From the NCBI GenBank assembly GCA_021796315.1, contig JAJYOH010000126.1, positions 1-11,833 on the forward strand: a stretch of 11,833 nucleotides of DNA, read 5' to 3'. This document shows positions 1 to 7,652 of the stretch, in pieces. Made by a program: the position numbers and the translations under genes. The notes below the pieces were generated by a model, which searched no databases, was not told the origin of the DNA, and saw nothing but the letters and a program-made list of their open reading frames with translations. The DNA comes from Chloroflexota bacterium (GTDB taxonomy: Bacteria; Chloroflexota; Anaerolineae; Anaerolineales; Villigracilaceae). The first letter of the stretch is position 1. Each line of letters opens with the position of its first letter.

Positions 1-1598
1 CGGGATGCAATGTACTTGGCGTTGACGTCAACCCACGGCGCGTCAAACTCGCTTCATCTCTTGGACTTGATGCGGTGGCGCGCAAAAATGCCGAATCAGC
101 CTCCCGGAGTTTTACCGCCAATCGCGGCTTCGATGTGGTTCTGATCTGTGCTGACACATCTTCCAACGACCCGGTGGAACTGGCGGCGGTCATCGCGCGT
201 GATCGGGCGCGCATTGTGGCGACCGGTGCGGTGGGATTAAGTATTCCCCGCAAGATCTACTACGAAAAAGAATTATCGTTCATCAACTCGCGTTCGTATG
301 GGCCGGGTCGTTACGATCCATCTTATGAAGATGGCGGCCATGATTATCCGATCGGCTACGTGCGCTGGACGGAAGGCCGCAATCTTGAATCGGTCGTGGA
401 ACTGATGTCGAACGGGAAGTTGAAAGTCGCTCCGTTGATCTCGCATCGTTTCCCGATTGAAAAAGCGGCGATGGCGTATGAGGTAATCACTGGCAAAAGG
501 AAAGAGCCGTTTTTGGGAGTTCTGCTTACTTATCCAGAAGCCGTTGAAAAATTGGAAAAGCCTGCCCTGAGCCTGTCGAAGGGCTCGAAGGTTGTCAGGT
601 TCAACGTTAAAACCTTTAAACCTGCAACCTGTAAACTGGGTGTGTTGGGCGCTGGACTTTACGCAAATGCCACGCTTCTGCCTGTTATCAAAAACAACAA
701 GGATATTGAACTGGTCGGCATAACCTCCTCGGGCGGACTGCATGCGCAACATTCCGGAAAAAAATTTGGTTTCCAATATGCAGCTTCATCCGATGATGAA
801 ATCATCGACGATCCAAACATCAACACGGTTGCCATTCTGACCCGCCACGATTCGCACGCGGATTTGATCGTCAAAGCCTTGAAGGCTGGCAAGAATGTTT
901 TCGTTGAAAAGCCGTTAGCCATCACGCCTGAGCAACTTACCAAAATCGAAAAGCAATTACGAATTACGAATCACGCATTACTCACCACCGGCTTCAATCG
1001 TCGTTTCTCCCCTCTCGCCCAATCTCTTTCATCTTTCCTCTTTCATCGAACAGAGCCTCTTCACGCGCATTACCGAATCAATGCCGGTTACATTCCGCTC
1101 AATCACTGGACTCAAGACCCAACCATCGGCGGCGGACGGATCATCGGCGAGGGGTGTCACTTTATTGACTTCATTACTTTTCTGGTTGGCACGGCTCCGG
1201 TTAGTGTCACAGCGCATGCTTTGCCAGACAATGGCAGATACCGCGAAGACAACGTCAGCATGACTTTCACTTTCCCCGATGATTCAATCGGTGTGGTGGA
1301 TTATCTCGCCAACGGCGACAAATCCTTCCCCAAAGAACGCATCGAGGTGTTTTGCGGGGGACAAATCGCGGTGTTGGATGATTATCGTGTGCTAACTACA
1401 ATCAAAGATGGAAATAAGAAGGAAGTCAAACTCGCGGCGCAAGATAAAGGCTGGAAGAATGAAATGATCGCCTTGGCCCGGGCCATCCGCGAGGGTGGAC
1501 AGCCGCCGATCCCCTACGAGCAGTTGATCGGCGTGACAAAGTCCACGTTTGCGGCGGTGGAGTCGTTGAGAAGCGATACCACAATCTCAATAAAATGA
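1..1598 (+). CDS. Two-domain oxidoreductase (zinc alcohol dehydrogenase-like + Gfo/Idh/MocA), 5' partial
   Basis: The reading frame (codons from base 3) is open to the left edge, so the gene starts upstream; the GTG at 75 is an internal Val codon, not a start. The first residues, GCNVLGVDVNPRRVKLA, are the middle of an MDR-type NAD(P)-binding Rossmann fold, and the dehydrogenase part ends near base 530. Its zinc/catalytic N-terminal domain is off the window. After a linker, a second Rossmann fold begins with GVLGAGLYA (about 642-665). It is followed by the Gfo/Idh/MocA signature EKP (906-914) and the EGCHFID segment (about 1149-1169) holding the usual catalytic His. Known family: bi-domain oxidoreductases of this build occur in polysaccharide and sugar-modification loci. 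The substrate cannot be read from sequence. The linker contains a short dispersed repeat (564-584). Family assignment is firm; the pathway is inferred from the neighbouring glycosyltransferases. Confidence 0.88.
   Translation, partial: GCNVLGVDVNPRRVKLASSLGLDAVARKNAESASRSFTANRGFDVVLICADTSSNDPVELAAVIARDRARIVATGAVGLSIPRKIYYEKELSFINSRSYGPGRYDPSYEDGGHDYPIGYVRWTEGRNLESVVELMSNGKLKVAPLISHRFPIEKAAMAYEVITGKRKEPFLGVLLTYPEAVEKLEKPALSLSKGSKVVRFNVKTFKPATCKLGVLGAGLYANATLLPVIKNNKDIELVGITSSGGLHAQHSGKKFGFQYAASSDDEIIDDPNINTVAILTRHDSHADLIVKALKAGKNVFVEKPLAITPEQLTKIEKQLRITNHALLTTGFNRRFSPLAQSLSSFLFHRTEPLHAHYRINAGYIPLNHWTQDPTIGGGRIIGEGCHFIDFITFLVGTAPVSVTAHALPDNGRYREDNVSMTFTFPDDSIGVVDYLANGDKSFPKERIEVFCGGQIAVLDDYRVLTTIKDGNKKEVKLAAQDKGWKNEMIALARAIREGGQPPIPYEQLIGVTKSTFAAVESLRSDTTISIK
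564..584. repeat. Short dispersed palindromic repeat inside the linker of the oxidoreductase
   Basis: The 21-base stretch begins GCCCT and ends AGGGC, giving an imperfect inverted repeat. It encodes ALSLSKG on the + strand and RQAQGR on the other. From general knowledge, this peptide pair is a recognisable trace of a small repeat scattered through many bacterial genomes, including Chloroflexota. Here it sits in frame exactly between the two enzyme domains, where extra residues are tolerated. Only one copy is in the window, so the repeat call rests on recognition rather than on a second copy. Confidence 0.6.
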
Positions 1599-1615
1599 AA
1601 CATACCCGTACCTGA

Positions 1616-1756
1616 ACTTGCCTAAGTTGTAGGGCCGAGATAAGATGGACGGATGCCGACATCAGTCAGATGTTGTATGTCAGCGAGCAGACGATCCGGT
1701 GCACGCGCCTGCGCTATGAGGTGGACCCTGGAACAGTTGATGAGAAACTGATAGGA
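1616..1756 (+). pseudogene. Relic of an IS630-type transposase N-terminal helix-turn-helix
   Basis: The stop-free frame after the TGA at 1613-1615 encodes RWTDADISQMLYVSEQTI, followed by Arg-rich residues and then DPGTVDEKLI. This resembles the winged helix-turn-helix of IS630-family transposases (the WTDAEIA..L.VS..TV..VR.R pattern) and part of the Pro-Gly/Lys linker after it. Only about 45 residues remain, with no catalytic DDE domain and no visible terminal repeats, so it is a dead fragment. The frame continues without a stop into the downstream glycosyltransferase, so an automatic call would give that protein a false N-terminus from ATG 1670. The assignment is from remembered family pattern and has not been searched. 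Confidence 0.5.
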
Positions 1757-1768
1757 ATGAAGATCTCG

Positions 1769-3307
1769 ATGTATAAAAAAATTCTTGCCTATGAAAATAC
1801 GTCTATCATCATACTGCTCCTCTTGTGTCTGGTCATAGGAGTTTTCACTGCCAAGGATTACGGCGAAAGCTGGGACGAATCCCTAATCTTTGATTACGCT
1901 CACTATTCCATTCAAGCGTATCAATATATATTGCATCCACAGGAATTACAGCCATTTGTCAGAGACCTTGATTATTATGGACCGGCTTACTTCGTGCTGG
2001 CCGACATTTCTTCCAGGCTGATCAATCAGTTGGAACCTTCCTCGTCAATCATCACAGCCAGACATTTTGTTTATTTTTGCACATTTCTGGCAGGTGTCCT
2101 GGTTTTGTATTTGTTATCGAAACGCTGGATGAGCAGGTGGGCGGCATTTGGAACTGCTCTCTTGTTTGCAACCCAGCCGCTGATTTGGGGACATTCTTTT
2201 ATTAATCCCAAAGACGCTCCCTTTATGGTGTTTTTTCTGACCAGTGTATATTTAGGCTTTCAGATGATGGATGCCTCTCCGGGTTCCAAATGGAAATGGC
2301 TCATTCCAGCCGGGATTATCTTGGGGTTGACGATTTCCATGCGGGTGATCGGGCCATTGGCTGGGCTTTTTGTTTTTTTGTATGCCATATTAAAAGTTCC
2401 TCGAAAAATAATAACCACCATTCCGTATTATTTTCTGATTGCAGGGATCACCACATATTTGACTTGGCCGTATTTATGGAAAGCGCCTATAGCCAACTTT
2501 TTTGAGAGTCTAAAAGTCATGTCCAGTTTTCCATATGACGGCCAGGTTTTATTTATGGGGAAGTTGTATTCGGCGAATCACTTGCCACGGGCATATTTCC
2601 CCACGTTGCTTGGTTTGCAATTGACTGAACCTGCGATGATACTTATTGCGATTGGTTTCGCAGTTTCCTTATGGCTTTTCATCAAGGGCAAAAACAGGGA
2701 ACTGCTGCTGTTGTTTGCGGGATGGTTCCTGGCCCCAGCTGTTTGGATCGTGCTGTCGCGCAGCGCTTTATACGATAATGCCCGTCAGCTGTTATTTCTT
2801 TGGCCCCCGCTTTTCATGCTGGCTGGTATAGGCATCGACCAGTTGATGACCACTGTAAAACTTCCAATATTGACGACAGTCTTATTGATTGCTATGGTCC
2901 TGCCAGGCATTTACGCTTGCACTCAACTTCATCCGTATGAGTACATATATTACAACAGCCTGATCAGCGGTGTCAGGGGCGCATATCGTAAATTGGAACT
3001 GGATTACTGGAACACATCTGTTAAGGAATCTATGGAATATCTTAATGAGAATGCAGCGCAGGGCTCAACGATAATGATTATCGGCAATAAGCAGGCCGCC
3101 AAACAGTATGCCAGACCCGGCTTTTCAATTGTTTACACGATCAAAACAGTTAAACCTGAATACCAATTCTACTATTTGCTTTCTTCAACATACGGCAATC
3201 GGGACCTACATCATTGTGATAGCTCTAAAATTATTTTTGTGGTTGAAAGAGATGGCGGTATTCTTTCTTATATAAAAAAAGTGGACTCTGCTCAAAGCTG
3301 CGAGTAA
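1769..3307 (+). CDS. GT-C membrane glycosyltransferase, GT39/ArnT-like (copy 1)
   Basis: A polytopic inner-membrane protein of 512 aa. The family uses a polyprenyl-phosphate sugar donor and transfers the sugar on the outer face of the membrane; acceptor and sugar are unknown here. The first membrane segment (about residues 13-30) is followed by GESWDE (32-37), whose acidic residues sit where GT-C enzymes carry their catalytic Asp/Glu in the first external loop. Further conserved blocks are HSFINPKD (142-149), RVIGP (192-196), WPYLW (233-237) and LHPYEYIYYN (387-396), then a soluble C-terminal tail. I chose ATG 1769 because it puts GESWDE at the same residue number as in the downstream paralogue (MYKK against MLKK). 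ATG 1757 has its AGGA directly abutting it, and the longer version from 1670 includes transposase relic. The gene is 10 bases from the next one, implying an operon. Confidence 0.8.
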   Translation: MYKKILAYENTSIIILLLLCLVIGVFTAKDYGESWDESLIFDYAHYSIQAYQYILHPQELQPFVRDLDYYGPAYFVLADISSRLINQLEPSSSIITARHFVYFCTFLAGVLVLYLLSKRWMSRWAAFGTALLFATQPLIWGHSFINPKDAPFMVFFLTSVYLGFQMMDASPGSKWKWLIPAGIILGLTISMRVIGPLAGLFVFLYAILKVPRKIITTIPYYFLIAGITTYLTWPYLWKAPIANFFESLKVMSSFPYDGQVLFMGKLYSANHLPRAYFPTLLGLQLTEPAMILIAIGFAVSLWLFIKGKNRELLLLFAGWFLAPAVWIVLSRSALYDNARQLLFLWPPLFMLAGIGIDQLMTTVKLPILTTVLLIAMVLPGIYACTQLHPYEYIYYNSLISGVRGAYRKLELDYWNTSVKESMEYLNENAAQGSTIMIIGNKQAAKQYARPGFSIVYTIKTVKPEYQFYYLLSSTYGNRDLHHCDSSKIIFVVERDGGILSYIKKVDSAQSCE

Positions 3308-3317
3308 GGATGTTGGT

Positions 3318-5132
3318 GTGTTAAAAAAACAGCAAGCATTCCGGCAAATTCACATACTTATCCTGATGGTTGCCGCATTAATTATCGGTATTATCTTCCT
3401 GCGTCAATACGGTGAATCATGGGATGAACTGCAATTCTTCAAATACGCCGATAACGCCATCAAATCTTATTCCACATGGCCAACCACCGGTGACATTCCG
3501 CTCACGGGTAACACCTACGATAATTATGGTCCGGCGTTTGTCATCGGGGTTGATCTCGGCGCGCGCCTGCTCACACATATCCTACCCTTTACCACTTCTG
3601 ACACGCGCCACCTGCTTTATTTCATCACCTACTTGATCGGCATTTGGGCCTTTTATTGTCTCGCCAAACACTGGCTGAGTGAAATTCCGTCTATCGGCGC
3701 GACCCTGCTTTTTGCGACGCAACCTCTCTTGTGGGGGCATGCCTTCATCAGTCCGAAGGATATTCCATTTCTTTCCTTATTTCTTCTTACTTTATTATTC
3801 GGATTGAGACTTTTCGATACGCTCGAACCGATTTCGCTGAACGATCTTTCTCCGCGCCGCAAGTGGACTCTGCTCGTTTTGACCGCCCTCTGGCTGGCCT
3901 CTGTTTTCGGACTCTTCATGGCCGCCCCATTCATCCATACTTGGATTGACAGCCTCGTCCGCGCGGCGGCCTCGGGTCAGACAAATATTATTTCAGCGGT
4001 TGCTTCTGACATTCACAAAGTCAAACCTGAAATTTATATCCAGAAATATTTTGTCTACTTCCTCTGGGCGCGTTCGGTCTTCTTTCTTCTTTCTTCTTTC
4101 ATCATCGCCTGGTTCTGGCGCAAAACCCCATCCACTTTCCACTTTCTGCTTTCCATTGCTCCCGCTGCGATCCTCCTCGGTATCGCCACCTCCACCCGCG
4201 TGCTGGGACCATTCGCCGCGTTATTCGTTGCTTATTATGCTCTCCGCAAACATGGCAAAAAAGCAATCCCGGCTTTGATCATTTATGCTGTCATCGCGCT
4301 CTTTGCCGCATATTTGACCTGGCCTTATCTCTGGCTAAACCCAATTGGACATTTCATTGAAAGCGTGCGCGTGATGTCAGAGTATCCGTGGAAGGGACAA
4401 GTGCTCTTTAATGGCGTAGACTATCCATCCACGGGCTTGCCTGCTTCCTATTTACCTGTCCTGCTGGGGATTCAGTTAACGGAACCGGTCTGGTTTTTGT
4501 TCATTGCTGGTTTGGCGGTGACCGTTTATGGGTCCGTGAAGAAGCGGATGGCATCGCGCGCTTTGCTGGCGTTGACTCTCGTCTGGTTTATCCTGCCGCT
4601 GGTCGGATTCGTCGTCACGCGTCCGCCATTGTATGATAATTTCCGTCAGATATTTTTCATCCTGCCCCCGGTTTTTTGGATGGCGGGCGCTGTGTTTGAA
4701 AAAATCAAAAAGCCTGCGCTGCAAATTGCATTGATCGTTCTTTGTATTTTGCCCGGCGTCATTGACGGCGTGAGACTTCATCCATACGAATATATTTATT
4801 ACAACCGTTTCATCGGCGGTGAGGCGGGGGCGTTCAGAAAATTCGAGATGGATTATTGGGGCACATCGTACCGCGAGGCCGCGGATTGGCTCAATAAAAA
4901 TGCGCCTGCGAATGCGGCCGTTTGGGTCGAAGGCCCGGCGCATTTGCTGGGTTTATACCTGCGGCCCGATTTGAAACTTTATTCGACCTACGAGGCAAAG
5001 CGCGCCGGTCATTATGATTATGTCGTGGCGCTGACCCGCTATAATTTGGACCTGATTTCCTATCCTGATGCAAAAGTGATTCACACGATTGAACGAGACA
5101 ATGCCCTGTTGACTGTTATCAAACAACCTTAA
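3318..5132 (+). CDS. GT-C membrane glycosyltransferase, GT39/ArnT-like (copy 2, with extra segment)
   Basis: A 604-aa polytopic membrane protein, clearly paralogous to the gene before it: GESWDE at 32-37, HAFISPKD at 141-148, RVLGP at 294-298, WPYLW at 335-339 and LHPYEYIYYN at 487-496. It starts at GTG 3318, supported by AAGGA at 3306-3310 with a 7-base spacer. The ATG at 3310 meets a stop after four codons. Relative to copy 1 it has about 100 additional residues between the PKD and RVLGP blocks, roughly 165-270. These contain two more hydrophobic segments (about 183-205 and 246-266) around a polar external or cytoplasmic stretch. The role is presumably transfer of a lipid-linked sugar at the cell surface; donor and acceptor are unknown. 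The pair looks like a tandem duplication followed by divergence and a gain or loss of this segment. Confidence 0.82.
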   Translation: MLKKQQAFRQIHILILMVAALIIGIIFLRQYGESWDELQFFKYADNAIKSYSTWPTTGDIPLTGNTYDNYGPAFVIGVDLGARLLTHILPFTTSDTRHLLYFITYLIGIWAFYCLAKHWLSEIPSIGATLLFATQPLLWGHAFISPKDIPFLSLFLLTLLFGLRLFDTLEPISLNDLSPRRKWTLLVLTALWLASVFGLFMAAPFIHTWIDSLVRAAASGQTNIISAVASDIHKVKPEIYIQKYFVYFLWARSVFFLLSSFIIAWFWRKTPSTFHFLLSIAPAAILLGIATSTRVLGPFAALFVAYYALRKHGKKAIPALIIYAVIALFAAYLTWPYLWLNPIGHFIESVRVMSEYPWKGQVLFNGVDYPSTGLPASYLPVLLGIQLTEPVWFLFIAGLAVTVYGSVKKRMASRALLALTLVWFILPLVGFVVTRPPLYDNFRQIFFILPPVFWMAGAVFEKIKKPALQIALIVLCILPGVIDGVRLHPYEYIYYNRFIGGEAGAFRKFEMDYWGTSYREAADWLNKNAPANAAVWVEGPAHLLGLYLRPDLKLYSTYEAKRAGHYDYVVALTRYNLDLISYPDAKVIHTIERDNALLTVIKQP

Positions 5133-5138
5133 TGTTGT

Positions 5139-5170
5139 GTCATTGCGAGCGTAGCGAAGCAATCTCCTCG
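5139..5170. repeat. Dispersed ATTGCGAG...AGCAATCTC repeat, copy A
   Basis: The stretch starts GTCATTGCGAG and runs to AGCAATCTCCTCG, with ATTGC/GCAAT ends forming a weak inverted repeat. The same words occur in reverse orientation at 7579-7606, where the reverse complement is TTGCGAGCGTTCTTCGC followed by AAAGCAATCTC. The TCATTGCGAG start also recurs at 7488-7498. This intergenic repeat type is known from many bacterial genomes. It fills almost the whole gap between the second glycosyltransferase and the methyltransferase/reductase gene. Confidence 0.7.
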
Positions 5171-5192
5171 CATCAATCAACCCGGAGTATCA

Positions 5193-7031
5193 ATGAATCT
5201 TTTAGAAAGACTTTCGACTGAAACCATTCTCGCCGACGGCGCCATGGGAACCATGCTGCATGGCCGCGGCGTGAGTTTTGATAAATGCTTCGACGAACTC
5301 AATCTGACCAATCCCGCCGCAGTTGCCGACCTCCATCGCGAATATATCGAAGCGGGCGCGCAATTGATCCTGACCAATACTTTCGGCGCCAATCGGTTCA
5401 AGCTTGGCAAACATGGCCTCGATAAAAATATTGTCGAGATCAACAAGGCGGGTGTCGAATTGGCCAGACGCACAGTGGCTGCCTCATTCAAGGATGTTTT
5501 GGTGGCTGGCGATATCGGCCCGCTGGGCGTGCGCATCGCGCCGTTCGGACGCGTCCAACCCGAACAGGCGCGCGCCGCCTTCGTCGAACAGATCAACGCG
5601 TTGTGCGAGGCAGGCGCGGACTTGATCGTGATCGAAACGATGAGCGATCTTTATGAAATTCAGGAAGCCATCAAGGCCGAAAAACAAATTTGCACGTTGC
5701 CGGTGATCGCTTCCGTCACTTTTACGCGCGATGACCGCACGTTGCTTGGCGATGACCCGCTGAAAGTTGCGCGCACGCTCGATGAAGCTGGCGCGGATGT
5801 GATCGGCGTGAATTGTTCCGGCGGCCCGGCGCAATTGCTCCGCATTCTCAAACAAATGCGCCAGGCAGTGCCCAATGGAAAATTCTGGGTCAAGCCCAAC
5901 GCGGGTTGGCCCGAACAAGTCGGCGGGCGCATCATGTATCCGGCCGACCCCGATTACTTCGGCGATTACGCGCTTTCATTCCGCGCAGCCGGTGCGTGCA
6001 TCGTCGGCGGATGCTGCGGCACCACGCCCCAGCATATTGCAGCCATGCGCAAAGCGCTCGATACTGCGCCGGAGATCAACCCATCTCACGTTACGATGCT
6101 GCCTGCTGATGAAATCGTCGAGACTGCGCAGGAGCAGCCCACGCGGTTCGCGCAAAAACTTGCGTTGGGCCAGTTCGCCATCTCGGTCGAGATGGATCCG
6201 CCGCGCGGCCTCTCGACTCACAAATTGCTGGCGGGCGCGTCGCTCCTGGCCGAAGCAGGCGCGGACGTAATCAACGTGGCCGACTCTCCGATGGCGCGTA
6301 TGCGGATGTCGGCCTGGGCGGTGTGCGACGTTGTCCAGCGCCGCGTGAACATTGAGTCCACGCTTCACTTCCCGACCCGAGGCCGGAATCTGTTGCGGGT
6401 GCAGGGTGATCTGCTGGCGGCTCACGCGCTCGGCATCCGCAATGTGTTCGTCATCATGGGCGACCCGACCGCCATCGGCGACTATCCCGAAGCAATGGAC
6501 AACTACGATCTCGTCCCTTCGGGTTTGATCAAACTCATCAAACAGGGCTTCAACGAAGGCGTGGATCATTCCGGGACAAGCATCGGCCAGCCGACCAATT
6601 TCTTCGTCGGCGCGGCGCTGAATCTTTGTCCGCCCGATGCGAATAATGAAATGAAGAATCTCCAGCGCAAGGTCAAGGCCGGGGCGGATTTTTTCATTAC
6701 TCAGCCGGTCTATCAATCAAAAGATGGCGAAGGATTTTTGGCAAAAAACGAGTTGAAGAATGGCCCGTTGAATCGTCCTGTGCTGGTCGGCATTCTGCCA
6801 CTTGTCAGCCTGAAACATGCCCACTTCCTGAACCACGAAGTGCCCGGCATTTCAATTCCCGATGAAATCACCCAACGCATGGAAAAAGCCGGAGATCGCG
6901 CCGCTGAAGAGGGCGTGCGCATCGCGGTAGAATTAATTGAACAGATCAAACCGTGGGCGCAGGGCGTGTACATCATGCCGCAGTTCAGCCGCTTCGACCT
7001 GATCGCCGAGATCATCGAAAAGATAAAGTGA
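5193..7031 (+). CDS. Bifunctional homocysteine S-methyltransferase / methylenetetrahydrofolate reductase
   Basis: A 612-aa cytoplasmic fusion enzyme of methionine and one-carbon metabolism, with the same domain order as Bacillus YitJ. Residues about 1-290 are the homocysteine S-methyltransferase barrel: DGAMGTMLHGRG (15-26), and the three zinc-ligand cysteines expected in the family, C208 (GVNCSGG) and C274-C275 (GGCCGTTP). Residues about 315-612 are the flavin-dependent reductase barrel: VEMDPP (332-337, with the conserved Glu), NVADSPMARMRMS (361-373), GDPTAIGDYP (423-432) and FITQPVY (501-507). The start is ATG 5193 with GGAG at 5184-5187, 5 bases upstream. No cobalamin-binding domain is present, so it is either a stand-alone methyltransferase with another methyl donor or one that works with separate MetH modules elsewhere. 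It is closely followed by a small membrane protein. Confidence 0.93.
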   Translation: MNLLERLSTETILADGAMGTMLHGRGVSFDKCFDELNLTNPAAVADLHREYIEAGAQLILTNTFGANRFKLGKHGLDKNIVEINKAGVELARRTVAASFKDVLVAGDIGPLGVRIAPFGRVQPEQARAAFVEQINALCEAGADLIVIETMSDLYEIQEAIKAEKQICTLPVIASVTFTRDDRTLLGDDPLKVARTLDEAGADVIGVNCSGGPAQLLRILKQMRQAVPNGKFWVKPNAGWPEQVGGRIMYPADPDYFGDYALSFRAAGACIVGGCCGTTPQHIAAMRKALDTAPEINPSHVTMLPADEIVETAQEQPTRFAQKLALGQFAISVEMDPPRGLSTHKLLAGASLLAEAGADVINVADSPMARMRMSAWAVCDVVQRRVNIESTLHFPTRGRNLLRVQGDLLAAHALGIRNVFVIMGDPTAIGDYPEAMDNYDLVPSGLIKLIKQGFNEGVDHSGTSIGQPTNFFVGAALNLCPPDANNEMKNLQRKVKAGADFFITQPVYQSKDGEGFLAKNELKNGPLNRPVLVGILPLVSLKHAHFLNHEVPGISIPDEITQRMEKAGDRAAEEGVRIAVELIEQIKPWAQGVYIMPQFSRFDLIAEIIEKIK

Positions 7032-7045
7032 TCAGAGTCTACTTT

Positions 7046-7471
7046 ATGAAGATCAAATGGCTGCAAAGAGTTTTGCTGGGACTGATCATCGTCGCCAGTC
7101 TCTATGCCAGCATTCAGAATTTAATCGCCAGCAAGGATTTGGGAAGCATCCACGACGATCCGGTTCTGGACTGGGAAAAACGTTTCGAACCGCTCAAGGG
7201 AAAACTGCCGTTCAAACGCGGCGTGGTCGGATATATTTCGGCGTCCAGTGTTCCGGGTGCGAGTTACGATTCCAATAACGATCAGGGCGAATATGTCCTG
7301 ACGCAATATGTGATGTCGCCCATCATTATCGTCAAAGGCACAGGCCAGGAGTGGAACATCGGCAACTTGAAACCGGACGCCTATAAACTATGGAGCCAGT
7401 CAAATCATGGTCAGTTTGAGGTATTTCCATTCAAGGGAAATATCTATCTGTTTCATCGAGTGAGTCAGTGA
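7046..7471 (+). CDS. Small membrane-anchored protein of unknown function
   Basis: A 141-aa protein I cannot assign to a family. Residues about 7-24 (QRVLLGLIIVASLYASIQ) form one membrane segment or uncleaved signal anchor after a Lys/Arg-bearing start, so the remaining 115 or so residues should lie outside the membrane. That part has a Gly/Asp/Asn-rich centre and the blocks GVVGYIS, GEYVLTQYVMSPIIIV and EWNIGN, which look like a small beta-rich domain. I chose ATG 7046, 15 bases after the reductase stop. A GTG at 7028 overlapping that stop would add six residues (VIRVYF); neither start has a good ribosome binding site, so translation may be coupled to the upstream gene. It lies between the reductase and a membrane glycosyltransferase; the topology suggests a link with surface glycan work rather than with folate, but this is inference. 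Confidence 0.75.
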   Translation: MKIKWLQRVLLGLIIVASLYASIQNLIASKDLGSIHDDPVLDWEKRFEPLKGKLPFKRGVVGYISASSVPGASYDSNNDQGEYVLTQYVMSPIIIVKGTGQEWNIGNLKPDAYKLWSQSNHGQFEVFPFKGNIYLFHRVSQ

Positions 7472-7487
7472 TGCTGCACAATTTCAT

Positions 7488-7606
7488 GTCATTGCGAGAC
7501 GGTGTTCTTCCGTTGACACTTGCGCCGCACTGCGTTTGGCGCAGTGCAGGTGAGCAATCCCCTCGCGCGGCATCAGCGGAGATTGCTTTGCGAAGAACGC
7601 TCGCAA
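7488..7606. repeat. Composite inverted-repeat element, copies of the ATTGCGAG family
   Basis: The 181-base gap between genes (7472-7652) is mostly repeat. A forward end, GTCATTGCGAG, is at 7488-7498, and an inverted end, GAGATTGCTTTGCG to CGCTCGCAA, is at 7579-7606. Between them lies a perfect 8-bp hairpin, GCACTGCG (7527-7534) and CGCAGTGC (7540-7547), with loop TTTGG. The inverted end matches the single copy at 5139-5170. The arrangement is that of a small non-coding palindromic element with no transposase. The remaining bases up to the next gene hold GAGG just ahead of its ATG and nothing else I recognise. Confidence 0.6.
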
Positions 7607-7652
7607 CCCTGGAGGAGCGCAGGACGTTGACGCGTGAAAAGCAGGCGAGGAA

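Noticed and set aside
1613..1630. AACTT/AAGTT hairpin after the oxidoreductase gene as a terminator
   Set aside because: Only 5 AT-rich pairs and no T-run follow.
1670..1768. ATG 1670 as the true start of the first glycosyltransferase
   Set aside because: The added 33 residues look like transposase relic, and the start at 1769 lines up exactly with the paralogue.
5976..6716. Long antisense open frame (246 codons) within the methyltransferase/reductase gene
   Set aside because: It is opposite a gene with clear motifs throughout; its His/Arg-rich translation is what the reverse strand of such a gene gives.
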